In this document: positions 1 to 6,298 of the stretch, one piece after another
Position numbering within the stretch: position 1 is the first letter of the stretch
How the letters are laid out: every line of letters begins with the position of its first letter
DNA from: an uncultured Traorella sp.
GTDB lineage: Bacteria > Bacillota_I > Bacilli_A > Erysipelotrichales > Erysipelotrichaceae
NCBI GenBank assembly: GCA_945938205.1
Contig: CAMEUL010000019.1
Span: forward strand, 1 to 11,327
DNA: 11,327 nucleotides
Reading direction: 5' to 3'
Notes under the pieces: generated by a model
Seen by the model: only the letters and a program-made list of their open reading frames with translations
Database searches by the model: none
Told to the model about the DNA's origin: nothing
Program-made: the position numbers and the translations under genes

Positions 1-543
1 TTTCACATATCTAGTAAAGCATTCAATGGTTCTGGCATCTTTCCATGATCCCCATTTGTTGGTTAATCCAACAGGTGTTTCATAGTGAGATAAAGTTACA
101 AGTGGTTTGATGCCGTATTTAGCGCATTCGTCAAATACATCGTCATAGAATTTCAAACCTGCTTCATTTGGTTCTTCTTCTAATCCGGTTGGGAAGATTC
201 TTGTCCAGTTGATAGACAAACGGAAAGTCTTAAATCCCATTTCGCCAAACAAGGCAATATCTTCTTTATAGCGATGAAAGAAATCAATACCTTCATGACT
301 TGGATAATCATAACCTTCAAAGCATCCAAACTGAGCTCCTTCAGGTGCATTGACCGTAAACATCATTTCAGCCTTCACTTCACCTTCTTTGGTTTTGTAA
401 GTTACCATTCGAGGTGTTGTACGTGATCCACGTGTCACACAGTCAGAAGAAGAAAGTCCTTTTCCGTCTGCATTATATCCACCTTCAAACTGATTGGCAG
501 CGGTGGCACCACCCCATAAAAATCCTTTTGGAAATTTTAACAT
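1..543 (-). CDS. 6-phospho-beta-glucosidase, GH1 family (C-terminus cut by window edge)
   Basis: Only the first 181 codons are present; the gene continues beyond base 1. The protein starts MLKFPKGFLWGGATAANQFE, the standard N-terminal strand and substrate-binding Gln region of GH1 beta-glycosidases. It continues with a HRYKEDIALFGEMGFKTFR-like helix and an INWTRIFP segment, both hallmarks of the cytoplasmic phospho-glycosidase branch. Family knowledge says it hydrolyses 6-phospho-beta-glucosides delivered by a PTS, retaining the anomeric configuration; both catalytic glutamates lie outside the window, so activity cannot be checked here. Compared with the neighbouring GH1 enzyme it has a longer segment (about residues 38-85) between the N-terminal motif and the first helix, as in BglA/BglB-type enzymes. 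The start at 543 is supported by AAGGAGG 6-7 bases upstream. It is the last visible gene of the PTS operon, 51 bases after the other GH1 gene, with no signal peptide. Confidence 0.9.
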   Translation of the reverse strand, partial: MLKFPKGFLWGGATAANQFEGGYNADGKGLSSSDCVTRGSRTTPRMVTYKTKEGEVKAEMMFTVNAPEGAQFGCFEGYDYPSHEGIDFFHRYKEDIALFGEMGFKTFRLSINWTRIFPTGLEEEPNEAGLKFYDDVFDECAKYGIKPLVTLSHYETPVGLTNKWGSWKDARTIECFTRYVK

Positions 544-565
544 AATAGCCTCCTTTATAAACAAT

Positions 566-589
566 AAAGGGAATATTTTCATTCCCTTT
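566..589 (-). terminator. Intercistronic hairpin between the two GH1 genes (weak terminator or mRNA stabiliser)
   Basis: AAAGGGAAT (566-574) and ATTCCCTTT (581-589) form a perfect 9-bp stem around a 6-base loop, just after the stop of the upstream GH1 gene. On the minus strand the stem is followed only by ATTGTTTAT, a poor U-tract. Full termination is therefore unlikely; partial termination or 3' end protection within the operon is the more probable role. Confidence 0.5.
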
Positions 590-594
590 CTAAA

Positions 595-2046
595 TCAGTC
601 TAATTCTTCCCCATTGGAAGCAATGACTTTTTTATACCAGTAGAATGAATCTTTACGATATCGTTTCATTTCTGCTGTTTTTGCCTTTTCATCATCTTCA
701 TCACGATCTACATAGATGAAACCATAACGCTTGGTGATTCCTTCACGTGTAGATACGAGATCGACGGCACTCCATGGACAGTATCCCATGATATCTGCAC
801 CTTCTTCGATGCCTAACTGCATCTGACGAATGGTTTCGCGCAAATGTTCGATGCGGTAAGTGTCATGAATACTGCCATCTTCTTCAAGTTTATCCGGACG
901 TCCATAACCGTTTTCAGTAATCAGCACTGGCAAATGATAACGGTCTGTCAGTCTTCTGGCTGTCACACGGATACAGTAAGGATCATAGGAATTACCATCG
1001 ACTGAATTCTTAGGGAAGTATTCATTTTTGCTCGCTCTTCCGACTCCCGGTTTATCCATGAGTGCCATGAGATAACTCATATTGCGGTTATCGGCATTTT
1101 CAAGTGAACTTAGATCCTGCTTGTAGTATTCGAGATATTCTGTTGTGTCATTTCCATAACAGTTGAATCCAATGAAATCTGGATGACATTCCTTCATGGC
1201 TTCAAAATCACCTTCATGTACATCCAATACGACATCATTCATTTCAAAGTATTTCAGGACACTCTTTGGATATTGTCCGAATACCAAAGCATCTAGATAA
1301 AAATTGTTTCTTAAGTCATCCATATTCATGGCAGCAATCATATCAAGTGGATTGCATGTCTTTGGATAGGAAGATGTAATATTAGGAGCTGGTCCGATTT
1401 TTGCACCCGGACACATTTCATGACAAAGTTTGATTGCCTTAGCCTGAGCTACCAACTGAATATGAGCTTCATTGTAGAGATCGTTTGGCGTATTGAATTT
1501 TCCGCTTCCGCCCAGCATGTCAAAGGCACCAAAGAAAATCAGCATATTCTGTTCATTATATGTTAACCAATACTTCACATCTTCTTTGTAGTTTTCAAAA
1601 AGAATGCGACAGTAATTCAAATAAGCATCGATCATTCTGCGATCTTTCCAGCCGTCATATTTGTCTTGTAAGGTCAATGGTAAATCAAAGTGGAAGATCG
1701 TCACAACTGGTTCAATACCATATTTATGGCATTCTTTGAAAACATCTTTGTAGAAATCAATTCCTTTCTGGTTGATTTCTCCTTCTCCATCCGGCAGGAT
1801 GCGGCTCCATGAGATCGACATACGATATGCCTTGAATCCCATTTCAGCCATCAATGCAATGTCTTCTTTGTAATGATGATAGAAATCACTTGCATAATGG
1901 AAGGAGCATGTTCCGGAATTGAGAGGCTTGACATCCCAAATGGACAATCCACGTCCATCACAGTCATATCCACCTTCAATTTGTGCGCTTGAAGAACTGG
2001 CTCCCCACAAAAAATCCTTAGGGAAAGGTTTTGTTTTATATGTCAT
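595..2046 (-). CDS. 6-phospho-beta-glucosidase, GH1 family (full length)
   Basis: This 483-residue cytoplasmic enzyme has the usual GH1 length and should cleave 6-phospho-beta-glucosides, such as cellobiose-6-phosphate or aryl-glucoside phosphates, to glucose-6-phosphate plus aglycone or sugar. Visible landmarks are the N-terminal FPKDFLWGASSSSAQIEGG, the acid/base motif TYNEQN (Glu165), the nucleophile motif LITENG (Glu378), and the PWSAVDLVS segment. Ser432, Lys439 and Tyr441 fit the S-x6-K-x-Y phosphate-binding signature that separates phospho-glycosidases from plain beta-glucosidases, so the 6-phospho assignment is well supported. The start at 2046 has AAAGGAGT about 6 bases upstream. It lies 62 bases after the EIIC gene and before a second GH1 gene in the same operon. 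The exact aglycone preference cannot be read from the sequence. No truncation or frameshift is visible. Confidence 0.95.
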   Translation of the reverse strand: MTYKTKPFPKDFLWGASSSSAQIEGGYDCDGRGLSIWDVKPLNSGTCSFHYASDFYHHYKEDIALMAEMGFKAYRMSISWSRILPDGEGEINQKGIDFYKDVFKECHKYGIEPVVTIFHFDLPLTLQDKYDGWKDRRMIDAYLNYCRILFENYKEDVKYWLTYNEQNMLIFFGAFDMLGGSGKFNTPNDLYNEAHIQLVAQAKAIKLCHEMCPGAKIGPAPNITSSYPKTCNPLDMIAAMNMDDLRNNFYLDALVFGQYPKSVLKYFEMNDVVLDVHEGDFEAMKECHPDFIGFNCYGNDTTEYLEYYKQDLSSLENADNRNMSYLMALMDKPGVGRASKNEYFPKNSVDGNSYDPYCIRVTARRLTDRYHLPVLITENGYGRPDKLEEDGSIHDTYRIEHLRETIRQMQLGIEEGADIMGYCPWSAVDLVSTREGITKRYGFIYVDRDEDDEKAKTAEMKRYRKDSFYWYKKVIASNGEELD

Positions 2047-2065
2047 ACGTACTCCTTTTTTAAAG

Positions 2066-2088
2066 AAGGCAAGGGAGAACCTTGCCTT
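2066..2088 (-). terminator. Intercistronic hairpin between EIIC and GH1 genes (partial terminator)
   Basis: AAGGCAAGG (2066-2074) and CCTTGCCTT (2080-2088) form a 9-bp stem with a 5-base loop. On the minus strand it is followed by CTTTAAAAAAGGAG, so the U-run is short and leads straight into the ribosome site of the GH1 gene. It could lower expression of the glucosidase genes relative to the PTS genes, or stabilise the 3' end of a PTS-only mRNA. Confidence 0.55.
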
Positions 2089-2108
2089 TTCGATTATTTT
2101 AACTTAAA

Positions 2109-3404
2109 TTATTCAGCTTCAGCAGCTGCAGCAGCTTCCTGTGCAACTAACTGTTTTTCATAGACTTTCAGGAATGGATACCATACAAGTCCTGAAGGGA
2201 TGATCATCAAGTAATCCCAAATAGCCTGCTGCCATCTGAATGTACCTAAGAAGCTAGCAAATCCCATAGGCATTAATGAATAGATAGGAACGAATGCTGG
2301 AATTAACCAACCTACCTGGTAAGCAAAGTAAGCAAGCAGCATTACCAAGAGTGGGTTCAAGATATAAGGGATAGCTAAGATAGGGTTGTACATGATTGGC
2401 ATACCGAATGTTACAGGTTCGTTGATTCCAAACCATCCTGGTACCAATCCAATACGAGATACGGCTTTGATCTGTTCAGATTTTGAACGGAGTCCAAGTA
2501 AACATAATGACAATGTGTTACCAGTACCACCGGCAATAGCCAACTGTCCGAATAATGCAACTGGGAAGAATTTCAATGCTTCAATTCCACCTGCCTGATA
2601 AGCAGCAACGTTGTAAGCAGTAGCTTCCATCATACTTGCCATCAATACAGAGTAAACGATCATTGTTCCATGGATACCGAATACCCACATCAATAAAGCG
2701 AAGAAACCAATCACAAACATACCTGGAACAGATGTTAATGCTGACAATGGAGCAGCAAGAACAGCCATGATTGCTGAGCAGAGGTTCAACTGTCCGTTTG
2801 TAGGAAGTAAGATAGCTAAGTTAGCACCATAAACGATTACAACGCTGAAGAATAAAGGTAAGATAGCGTTGAAAGAGTTCTGTAATGATGGTGGACAAAC
2901 ATCTGGCATCTTGATACGAATGTTCTTAACAGCACAGAAGTGTTCGATCTGTACAACAACGAATACGATGATGAAACTTGCGAACATACCTGTAGCTCCG
3001 AAGAAAGAGTTAGACATTGCAGTTCCACCAGCTTCAGTAGTCACTAACTGACCACCAGCAACTAACATGAATACTACTAAACAGTCAATAGCCACCAATA
3101 ATGGGGATTTCATTTTTAACTGTTTTGCATAGTTATAACCAATACCAACAACGATCCATAAAGTAATGCAGTCCATTGTATAAGTATATGGCAAGTAAAG
3201 AATTTTATAAATTTCTGATCCATTTTCAAACAAACCAAGCATTGGTCCTACAACGCAGATGATAGTAGCAATGGCTCCGACCATGATAACGGCCATAGAT
3301 CCCATCATACCAGCCTGTAAAGCACTTAAGAATTTATTGCTTCCTAATTTCTGTCCGAATTCCTGCAGTTTCACAAGAATCGGATTATTCATAATGTTAT
3401 CCAT
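2109..3404 (-). CDS. PTS lactose/cellobiose-family transporter subunit EIIC
   Basis: This 431-residue integral membrane permease of the Lac/Cel (CelB) PTS family imports a beta-glucoside or oligosaccharide while EIIB phosphorylates it. The protein begins with a short cytoplasmic segment typical of CelB proteins, followed by many hydrophobic helices, for example about residues 30-58, 78-92, 102-120, 136-152, 180-200 and 226-240. The conserved FGIHG motif (about 242-246) and the GINEPVTFG motif (about 326-334) match the His and Glu sites that contact sugar in characterised EIIC proteins of this family. The tail is Ala/Glu-rich (QEAAAAAEAE). The start at 3404 is preceded by a strong GAGGAGG site; a second Met four codons in is possible but has no such site. 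It lies 25 bases after the EIIB gene. Cellobiose or a related beta-glucoside fits the downstream GH1 genes, but the substrate is inferred. Confidence 0.95.
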   Translation of the reverse strand: MDNIMNNPILVKLQEFGQKLGSNKFLSALQAGMMGSMAVIMVGAIATIICVVGPMLGLFENGSEIYKILYLPYTYTMDCITLWIVVGIGYNYAKQLKMKSPLLVAIDCLVVFMLVAGGQLVTTEAGGTAMSNSFFGATGMFASFIIVFVVVQIEHFCAVKNIRIKMPDVCPPSLQNSFNAILPLFFSVVIVYGANLAILLPTNGQLNLCSAIMAVLAAPLSALTSVPGMFVIGFFALLMWVFGIHGTMIVYSVLMASMMEATAYNVAAYQAGGIEALKFFPVALFGQLAIAGGTGNTLSLCLLGLRSKSEQIKAVSRIGLVPGWFGINEPVTFGMPIMYNPILAIPYILNPLLVMLLAYFAYQVGWLIPAFVPIYSLMPMGFASFLGTFRWQQAIWDYLMIIPSGLVWYPFLKVYEKQLVAQEAAAAAEAE

Positions 3405-3429
3405 ATTTTCCTCCTCTTATAAATAACGA

Positions 3430-3729
3430 TTATTTCTGGCTATATAATTTATTAGCCAATTTCATAATGTTTGGGCAATTGGCAACCGCATAATCAAATG
3501 AAGGAATTGTGTCACAAGGCATCCCTGTTGTTTCCTTAATTTCCTTCAAACGGTAGCTTACCTGAGGTCCAACCATAATAATGTCGTAGTTTTTGTAAAC
3601 ATCAGGATATTCACTTAATCCTACCGCATTAATAGAGTTGTCTTCTCCTTTTTCAGCCCAGTATGCTTCCAGTTTCTTCATCAATAATCCTGTAGACATA
3701 CCACCCGCACAAACCAATAAAATTTTCAT
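3430..3729 (-). CDS. PTS lactose/cellobiose-family phosphotransferase subunit EIIB
   Basis: This 99-residue cytoplasmic protein takes phosphate from EIIA and passes it to the sugar bound by EIIC. The N-terminus MKILLVCAGGMSTGLLMKKL is the classic phosphate-binding loop of EIIB-cellobiose proteins, with the phosphorylated cysteine at residue 7. The later IIMVGPQVSYRLKEI segment is also typical. The length matches the family (about 100 residues) and it is a separate single-domain protein, not fused to EIIA or EIIC. The start at 3729 has a GAAAGGAG ribosome site. It lies 15 bases after the EIIA gene and 25 before EIIC, so the three PTS subunits form one transcription unit. There is no sign of damage. 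Confidence 0.95.
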   Translation of the reverse strand: MKILLVCAGGMSTGLLMKKLEAYWAEKGEDNSINAVGLSEYPDVYKNYDIIMVGPQVSYRLKEIKETTGMPCDTIPSFDYAVANCPNIMKLANKLYSQK

Positions 3730-3744
3730 TTCCTTTTCTCCTTT

Positions 3745-4056
3745 CTATTTTTTGTCTTTGTAAAGTAAAATGAGTTCCTTGATCAGCTCTGCTGCCAGCA
3801 TACTTGTCATTAAGTGGTCCTGAGAGTGAATTAATAAAACGTTAATGTCCGTTTTGTTTCCATTTGCTTCCGCAAACAGTAATTCAGTCTGAGCCTTGTG
3901 AGCAAGTGTTGCTGATTCATTACTCTTCTTCATGAGTTCGTCAGCTTCTTCAAAGTTCCCTTTCTTTGCTTCTTCCAGTGCTGCAAAAGCAAATGAACGT
4001 GCATCACCTGAATTGGCAATAATGTTCATCGACACCAGTTCTGTTGGGTTGTCCAT
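3745..4056 (-). CDS. PTS lactose/cellobiose-family phosphotransferase subunit EIIA
   Basis: This 103-residue, all-helical cytoplasmic protein accepts phosphate from HPr and donates it to EIIB. The sequence matches the EIIA-Lac family along its length: NSGDARSFAFAALEEAKKGNF near the N-terminus, then AHKAQTELL, then LLIHSQDHLMTSMLAAEL. By alignment with L. lactis EIIA-Lac (His78, Asp81), His77 is the predicted phosphorylation site and Asp80 the trimer metal ligand. The start at 4056 has a strong AAAGGAGG site. It is the first gene of the minus-strand operon and faces the divergent control region, so its promoter drives the whole PTS-glucosidase unit. Substrate type cannot be read from EIIA alone. 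Confidence 0.95.
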   Translation of the reverse strand: MDNPTELVSMNIIANSGDARSFAFAALEEAKKGNFEEADELMKKSNESATLAHKAQTELLFAEANGNKTDINVLLIHSQDHLMTSMLAAELIKELILLYKDKK

Positions 4057-4082
4057 ATATCTTTCCTCCTTTACTTTACGAG

Positions 4083-4094
4083 GCGCTTTCGCGC
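4083..4094 (-). promoter_or_regulatory. GAAA-tetraloop hairpin at the 5' end of the PTS operon mRNA
   Basis: On the minus strand GCGC-GAAA-GCGC is a short GC stem capped by a GNRA-type tetraloop. It stands out in otherwise AT-rich DNA. With transcription predicted to start near 4099 it would sit at the extreme 5' end of the mRNA, 26 bases before the EIIA start codon. It is flanked by two direct TTACGA copies 19 bases apart. It could protect the 5' end or be part of a DNA operator; the sequence does not decide. Confidence 0.4.
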
Positions 4095-4105
4095 TTACGA
4101 TGCTT

Positions 4106-4133
4106 AGTTTAATGTATAAAAATTTTTTGTCAA
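4106..4133 (-). promoter_or_regulatory. Predicted sigma-70/SigA promoter of the PTS-glucosidase operon
   Basis: A perfect -35 TTGACA (4133 to 4128) is followed after 16 bases by TAAACT (4111 to 4106) as the -10 box, which matches the consensus at four of six positions. The predicted start is near 4099, leaving a leader of roughly 43 bases before EIIA. The weak -10 and 16-base spacer suggest dependence on an activator, in keeping with the repeated boxes just upstream. Confidence 0.55.
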
Positions 4134-4143
4134 AACGCTTACA
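4130..4143 (-). promoter_or_regulatory. Catabolite-responsive element (cre) for CcpA
   Basis: The minus strand reads TGTAAGCGTTTTGA, which fits the cre consensus TGWNANCGNTNWCA at every fixed or restricted position except position 13 (G for C). It overlaps the -35 box of the PTS promoter, the standard position for CcpA repression of sugar operons when glucose is plentiful. CcpA binding is inferred from the motif. Confidence 0.65.
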
Positions 4144-4150
4144 TTTTTGT

Positions 4151-4179
4151 GTTTATACAGTATTTTGCTAGTTTATACA
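4151..4179. promoter_or_regulatory. Two direct GTTTATACA boxes upstream of the PTS promoter (candidate activator site)
   Basis: GTTTATACA occurs at 4151-4159 and 4171-4179, exactly 20 bases apart, about two helical turns, so both face the same side of the DNA. They lie about 52-80 bases upstream of the predicted PTS start, a usual activator position. An inverted copy, ATGTATAAA (4112-4120), falls in the promoter spacer. Similar TATACAC boxes precede the regulator gene, so that regulator is the candidate binder; this is an inference from shared sequence. Confidence 0.45.
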
Positions 4180-4349
4180 TTGTTTTCGACTGATAATGAA
4201 CGTTTTTTCCCTCTTTTTTCACATTTTATAAGTTTGTGTATAATTTTTTCTCCATTGTTTCATTTAGTGTTTAATTGGTTTCCTTGACCGTATATGATTT
4301 TCAAATCACTTTTGATTTTTGATACTTCCTATCATTTAAAAACAAGGCA

Positions 4350-4358
4350 TGATATAAT
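4350..4358 (+). promoter_or_regulatory. Extended -10 promoter giving a leaderless mRNA for the DUF3284-like gene
   Basis: TGA-TATAAT is a perfect extended -10 element (TGn plus consensus hexamer), with no recognisable -35 at normal spacing. The hexamer ends at 4358 and the ATG begins at 4365, so the usual start point coincides with the A of the start codon. There is no Shine-Dalgarno sequence before the ATG. Together these indicate leaderless transcription. A second, weaker -10 (TATAAT, 4239-4244) could give a longer transcript. Confidence 0.65.
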
Positions 4359-4364
4359 ACAGCC

Positions 4365-4871
4365 ATGAAGATTATTAGAACATTGAAAGTCACTCAAGAT
4401 GAATTTTTTGATTGTCTTGAAGAAAACCTTGTGAATACTGTCAACAAGGAATCCAAAAGCCCTATCAGCATAAGTGACATCAAGAAAGGATTAAAATACA
4501 GCAAGAATGAAGATGATGTCTATGCACGTACCGATTTCACAATATTAGAATATGAACGTGGAAGACTGTATAAATCAAAGATCAAATCCATGTCTGATTC
4601 CATTGTCATGACCTATATGACAAAAACAACGGATGATGGACTTCATGTTACCTTTGAACAGAGTATTTTAAGTCATGAAACAAGAAAACAGGGAAAATTC
4701 ATGAAAAACTTCAGTGAACTTGTTTTTCTCAGCCGTATGAGTAATCAATTATATGATATGCAGCATAAAATATTTAAGAAGAGAGAAGGTTTAACTGAAA
4801 AGGACCTTGCAATGCCTCAAGACCCTTTAATGAAACACATCACGAACAAATTAAAGAAGAAAGGGAAATAA
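4365..4871 (+). CDS. Probable DUF3284 domain protein, function unknown
   Basis: This 168-residue soluble protein has no signal peptide or membrane segment. The N-terminus MKIIRTLKVTQDEFFDCLEE resembles my recollection of DUF3284 proteins of Firmicutes, which often sit beside PTS and phospho-beta-glucosidase genes; the family call is from memory and not searched. The central part (about 45-110) alternates charged and hydrophobic residues as in a beta-rich fold (YARTDFTILEYERGRLYKSK, then VMTYMTKTTDDGLHVTFEQS). The C-terminus is helical and lysine-rich. No catalytic motif is recognised. This ATG is favoured because homologue-like sequence begins at once and a -10 box sits 6 bases before it, despite no ribosome site. 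The stop is followed after 1 base by the GH4 start, so the two are probably translated together and the protein likely serves the same phospho-glucoside pathway. Confidence 0.75.
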   Translation: MKIIRTLKVTQDEFFDCLEENLVNTVNKESKSPISISDIKKGLKYSKNEDDVYARTDFTILEYERGRLYKSKIKSMSDSIVMTYMTKTTDDGLHVTFEQSILSHETRKQGKFMKNFSELVFLSRMSNQLYDMQHKIFKKREGLTEKDLAMPQDPLMKHITNKLKKKGK

Positions 4872-4872
4872 A

Positions 4873-6270
4873 ATGGAAAAGAAGGCTGTCAAGATCGTAA
4901 CGATTGGTGGAGGTAGCAGTTATACACCAGAATTAATGGAAGGCTTTATCAAACGTTATGATGAACTTCCTATCAAAGAAATCTGGCTTGTCGATATTGA
5001 AGAAGGAAAAGAAAAACTGGAAATTGTCGGAAAAATGGCACAGCGTATGTGGGATGCATCTCCTTATGATGTGAAAGTACATCTGACATTAAACAGAAGA
5101 GAAGCATTGAAGGATGCGGATTTTGTAACCACTCAATTAAGAGTCGGTTTACTGAATGCCCGCATCAAAGATGAAAGAATTCCATTGTCTTATGGCATGG
5201 CCGGTCAGGAAACCAACGGGGCTGGAGGTATTTTCAAAGCCTTTAGAACCATTCCGGTTATTTTGGATATCGTGGAAGATATGAAGGAATTATGTCCAAA
5301 TGCCTGGCTGATCAATTTCACCAATCCAAGTGGTATGGTAACAGAAGCTGTCATCCGTTATGGACATTGGAATAAAGTCATTGGTCTATGCAATGTTCCT
5401 GTTGGAAGTATGCTGATGGAACCAGCAATGATTGGAAAAACAACCGATGATTTGATTTTCAAATTTGCCGGACTGAATCATTTCCACTGGCATAAAGTGT
5501 ATGATAACAACGGAAATGATATGACAGCCCAGATTATTGATAAAATGTATACTGAAAATTCCGGGATGCCTGCAAATATCTTCAAAGTAGATTATATTCG
5601 TGAACAGATCGATCAAATGAATATGGTTCCTTGTCCATATCATCAATATTATTATAAAGAAGAAGAATCATTGGCTCATCTTTTAGAAGAATATAATGAT
5701 CCTGAAAAAGGTACACGCGGTCAACAGGTTAGAAAAACAGAAGAAGAATTATTTGAATTATATAAAGATCCTAATCTGGATCACAAACCTGAACAGCTAG
5801 CAAGACGTGGAGGGGCTCATTATTCTGATGCAGCCTGTGAAACCATTGCTTCCATCTATGCCAATAAGAATACCAATATGGTCGTTTCCACATTGAACCG
5901 TGGAGCAGTAAGTGACCTTCCAAATGATTGTGTTGTAGAGGTTTCTTCACTGATTGGTGCTATTGGTGCTCAGCCTTTAGCATTTGGATCCTTGCATCCT
6001 GCAGAAAGAGGCTGGCTGCAACTCATGAAGAATATGGAACTTTGTGTCTGTGAAGCTGCTGTAACAGGTGATTATGGTGTAGCCCTTCAGGCATTCATTT
6101 TAAATCCACTCATTCGTTCTGGAAAAACAGCTCAGCGTATCCTAAATGAACTATTGATTGCACACAAGAAATATCTGCCACAATTCAAAACAAAAATTGA
6201 AGAACTTGAAAAAGCAGGAGTTACCATCAAAGATGATGTAGCCCGCAAGCTTACAGAACAAGGATACTAA
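4873..6270 (+). CDS. 6-phospho-beta-glucosidase, GH4 family (NAD- and metal-dependent)
   Basis: This 465-residue cytoplasmic enzyme cleaves 6-phospho-beta-glucosides by oxidation at C3, elimination and re-addition, using NAD and a divalent metal, unlike GH1 enzymes. The N-terminal Rossmann motif VTIGGGSSYTPEL (about 9-21) binds NAD. It is followed by TTQLRVG, GQETNGAGG (111-119), LINFTNPSG (146-154), the metal-ligand motif CNVP (Cys173) and GLNHFHW (Asn202, His203). RRGGAHYS (311-318) lies in the C-terminal half. CNVP rather than CDMP marks the 6-phospho-beta branch (CelF/LicH-like) over the alpha-glucosidase branch. Length fits the family. The AAGGG before the ATG lies inside the end of the DUF3284-like gene, and the 1-base gap suggests translational coupling. 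A terminator begins at its stop codon. It duplicates the chemistry of the two GH1 enzymes across the control region, perhaps for different aglycones. Confidence 0.95.
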   Translation: MEKKAVKIVTIGGGSSYTPELMEGFIKRYDELPIKEIWLVDIEEGKEKLEIVGKMAQRMWDASPYDVKVHLTLNRREALKDADFVTTQLRVGLLNARIKDERIPLSYGMAGQETNGAGGIFKAFRTIPVILDIVEDMKELCPNAWLINFTNPSGMVTEAVIRYGHWNKVIGLCNVPVGSMLMEPAMIGKTTDDLIFKFAGLNHFHWHKVYDNNGNDMTAQIIDKMYTENSGMPANIFKVDYIREQIDQMNMVPCPYHQYYYKEEESLAHLLEEYNDPEKGTRGQQVRKTEEELFELYKDPNLDHKPEQLARRGGAHYSDAACETIASIYANKNTNMVVSTLNRGAVSDLPNDCVVEVSSLIGAIGAQPLAFGSLHPAERGWLQLMKNMELCVCEAAVTGDYGVALQAFILNPLIRSGKTAQRILNELLIAHKKYLPQFKTKIEELEKAGVTIKDDVARKLTEQGY

Positions 6271-6298
6271 GTCATCGCAAGATGACTTTTTCTTTATT
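6270..6298 (+). terminator. Intrinsic terminator of the DUF3284-like/GH4 operon
   Basis: GTCATC (6271-6276) and GATGAC (6281-6286) pair around a GCAA tetraloop, extended by A6270-T6287, and are followed by TTTTTCTTTATT. The hairpin starts at the last base of the GH4 stop codon. Confidence 0.85.

Larger units (their letters stand above)
4057..4364. promoter_or_regulatory. 308-base divergent control region of the PTS and GH4 operons
   Basis: No gene is seen here. From the PTS side the region holds a GC-rich hairpin in the mRNA leader (4083-4094) flanked by direct TTACGA repeats (4076-4081, 4095-4100). It then holds a sigma-70-type promoter (4106-4133), an overlapping cre site (4130-4143), and two direct GTTTATACA boxes 20 bases apart (4151-4159, 4171-4179), with an inverted copy at 4112-4120. 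Towards the plus-strand genes there is a possible -10 box (TATAAT, 4239-4244), a TGATA-N5-TATCA palindrome (4320-4334) and an extended -10 promoter (4350-4358). Several T-runs suggest intrinsic curvature. I scanned both strands for a sigma-54 -24/-12 element (GG-N10-GC) and saw none. Confidence 0.75.

Noticed and set aside
4057..4364. Sigma-54 (-24/-12) promoter expected from a LevR-type neighbour
   Set aside because: No GG-N10-GC element on either strand; a TTGACA -35 box is present instead.
5386..5646. 86-codon minus-strand reading frame inside the GH4 gene
   Set aside because: Antisense shadow of a well-conserved enzyme, with no promoter or ribosome site and no recognisable family.
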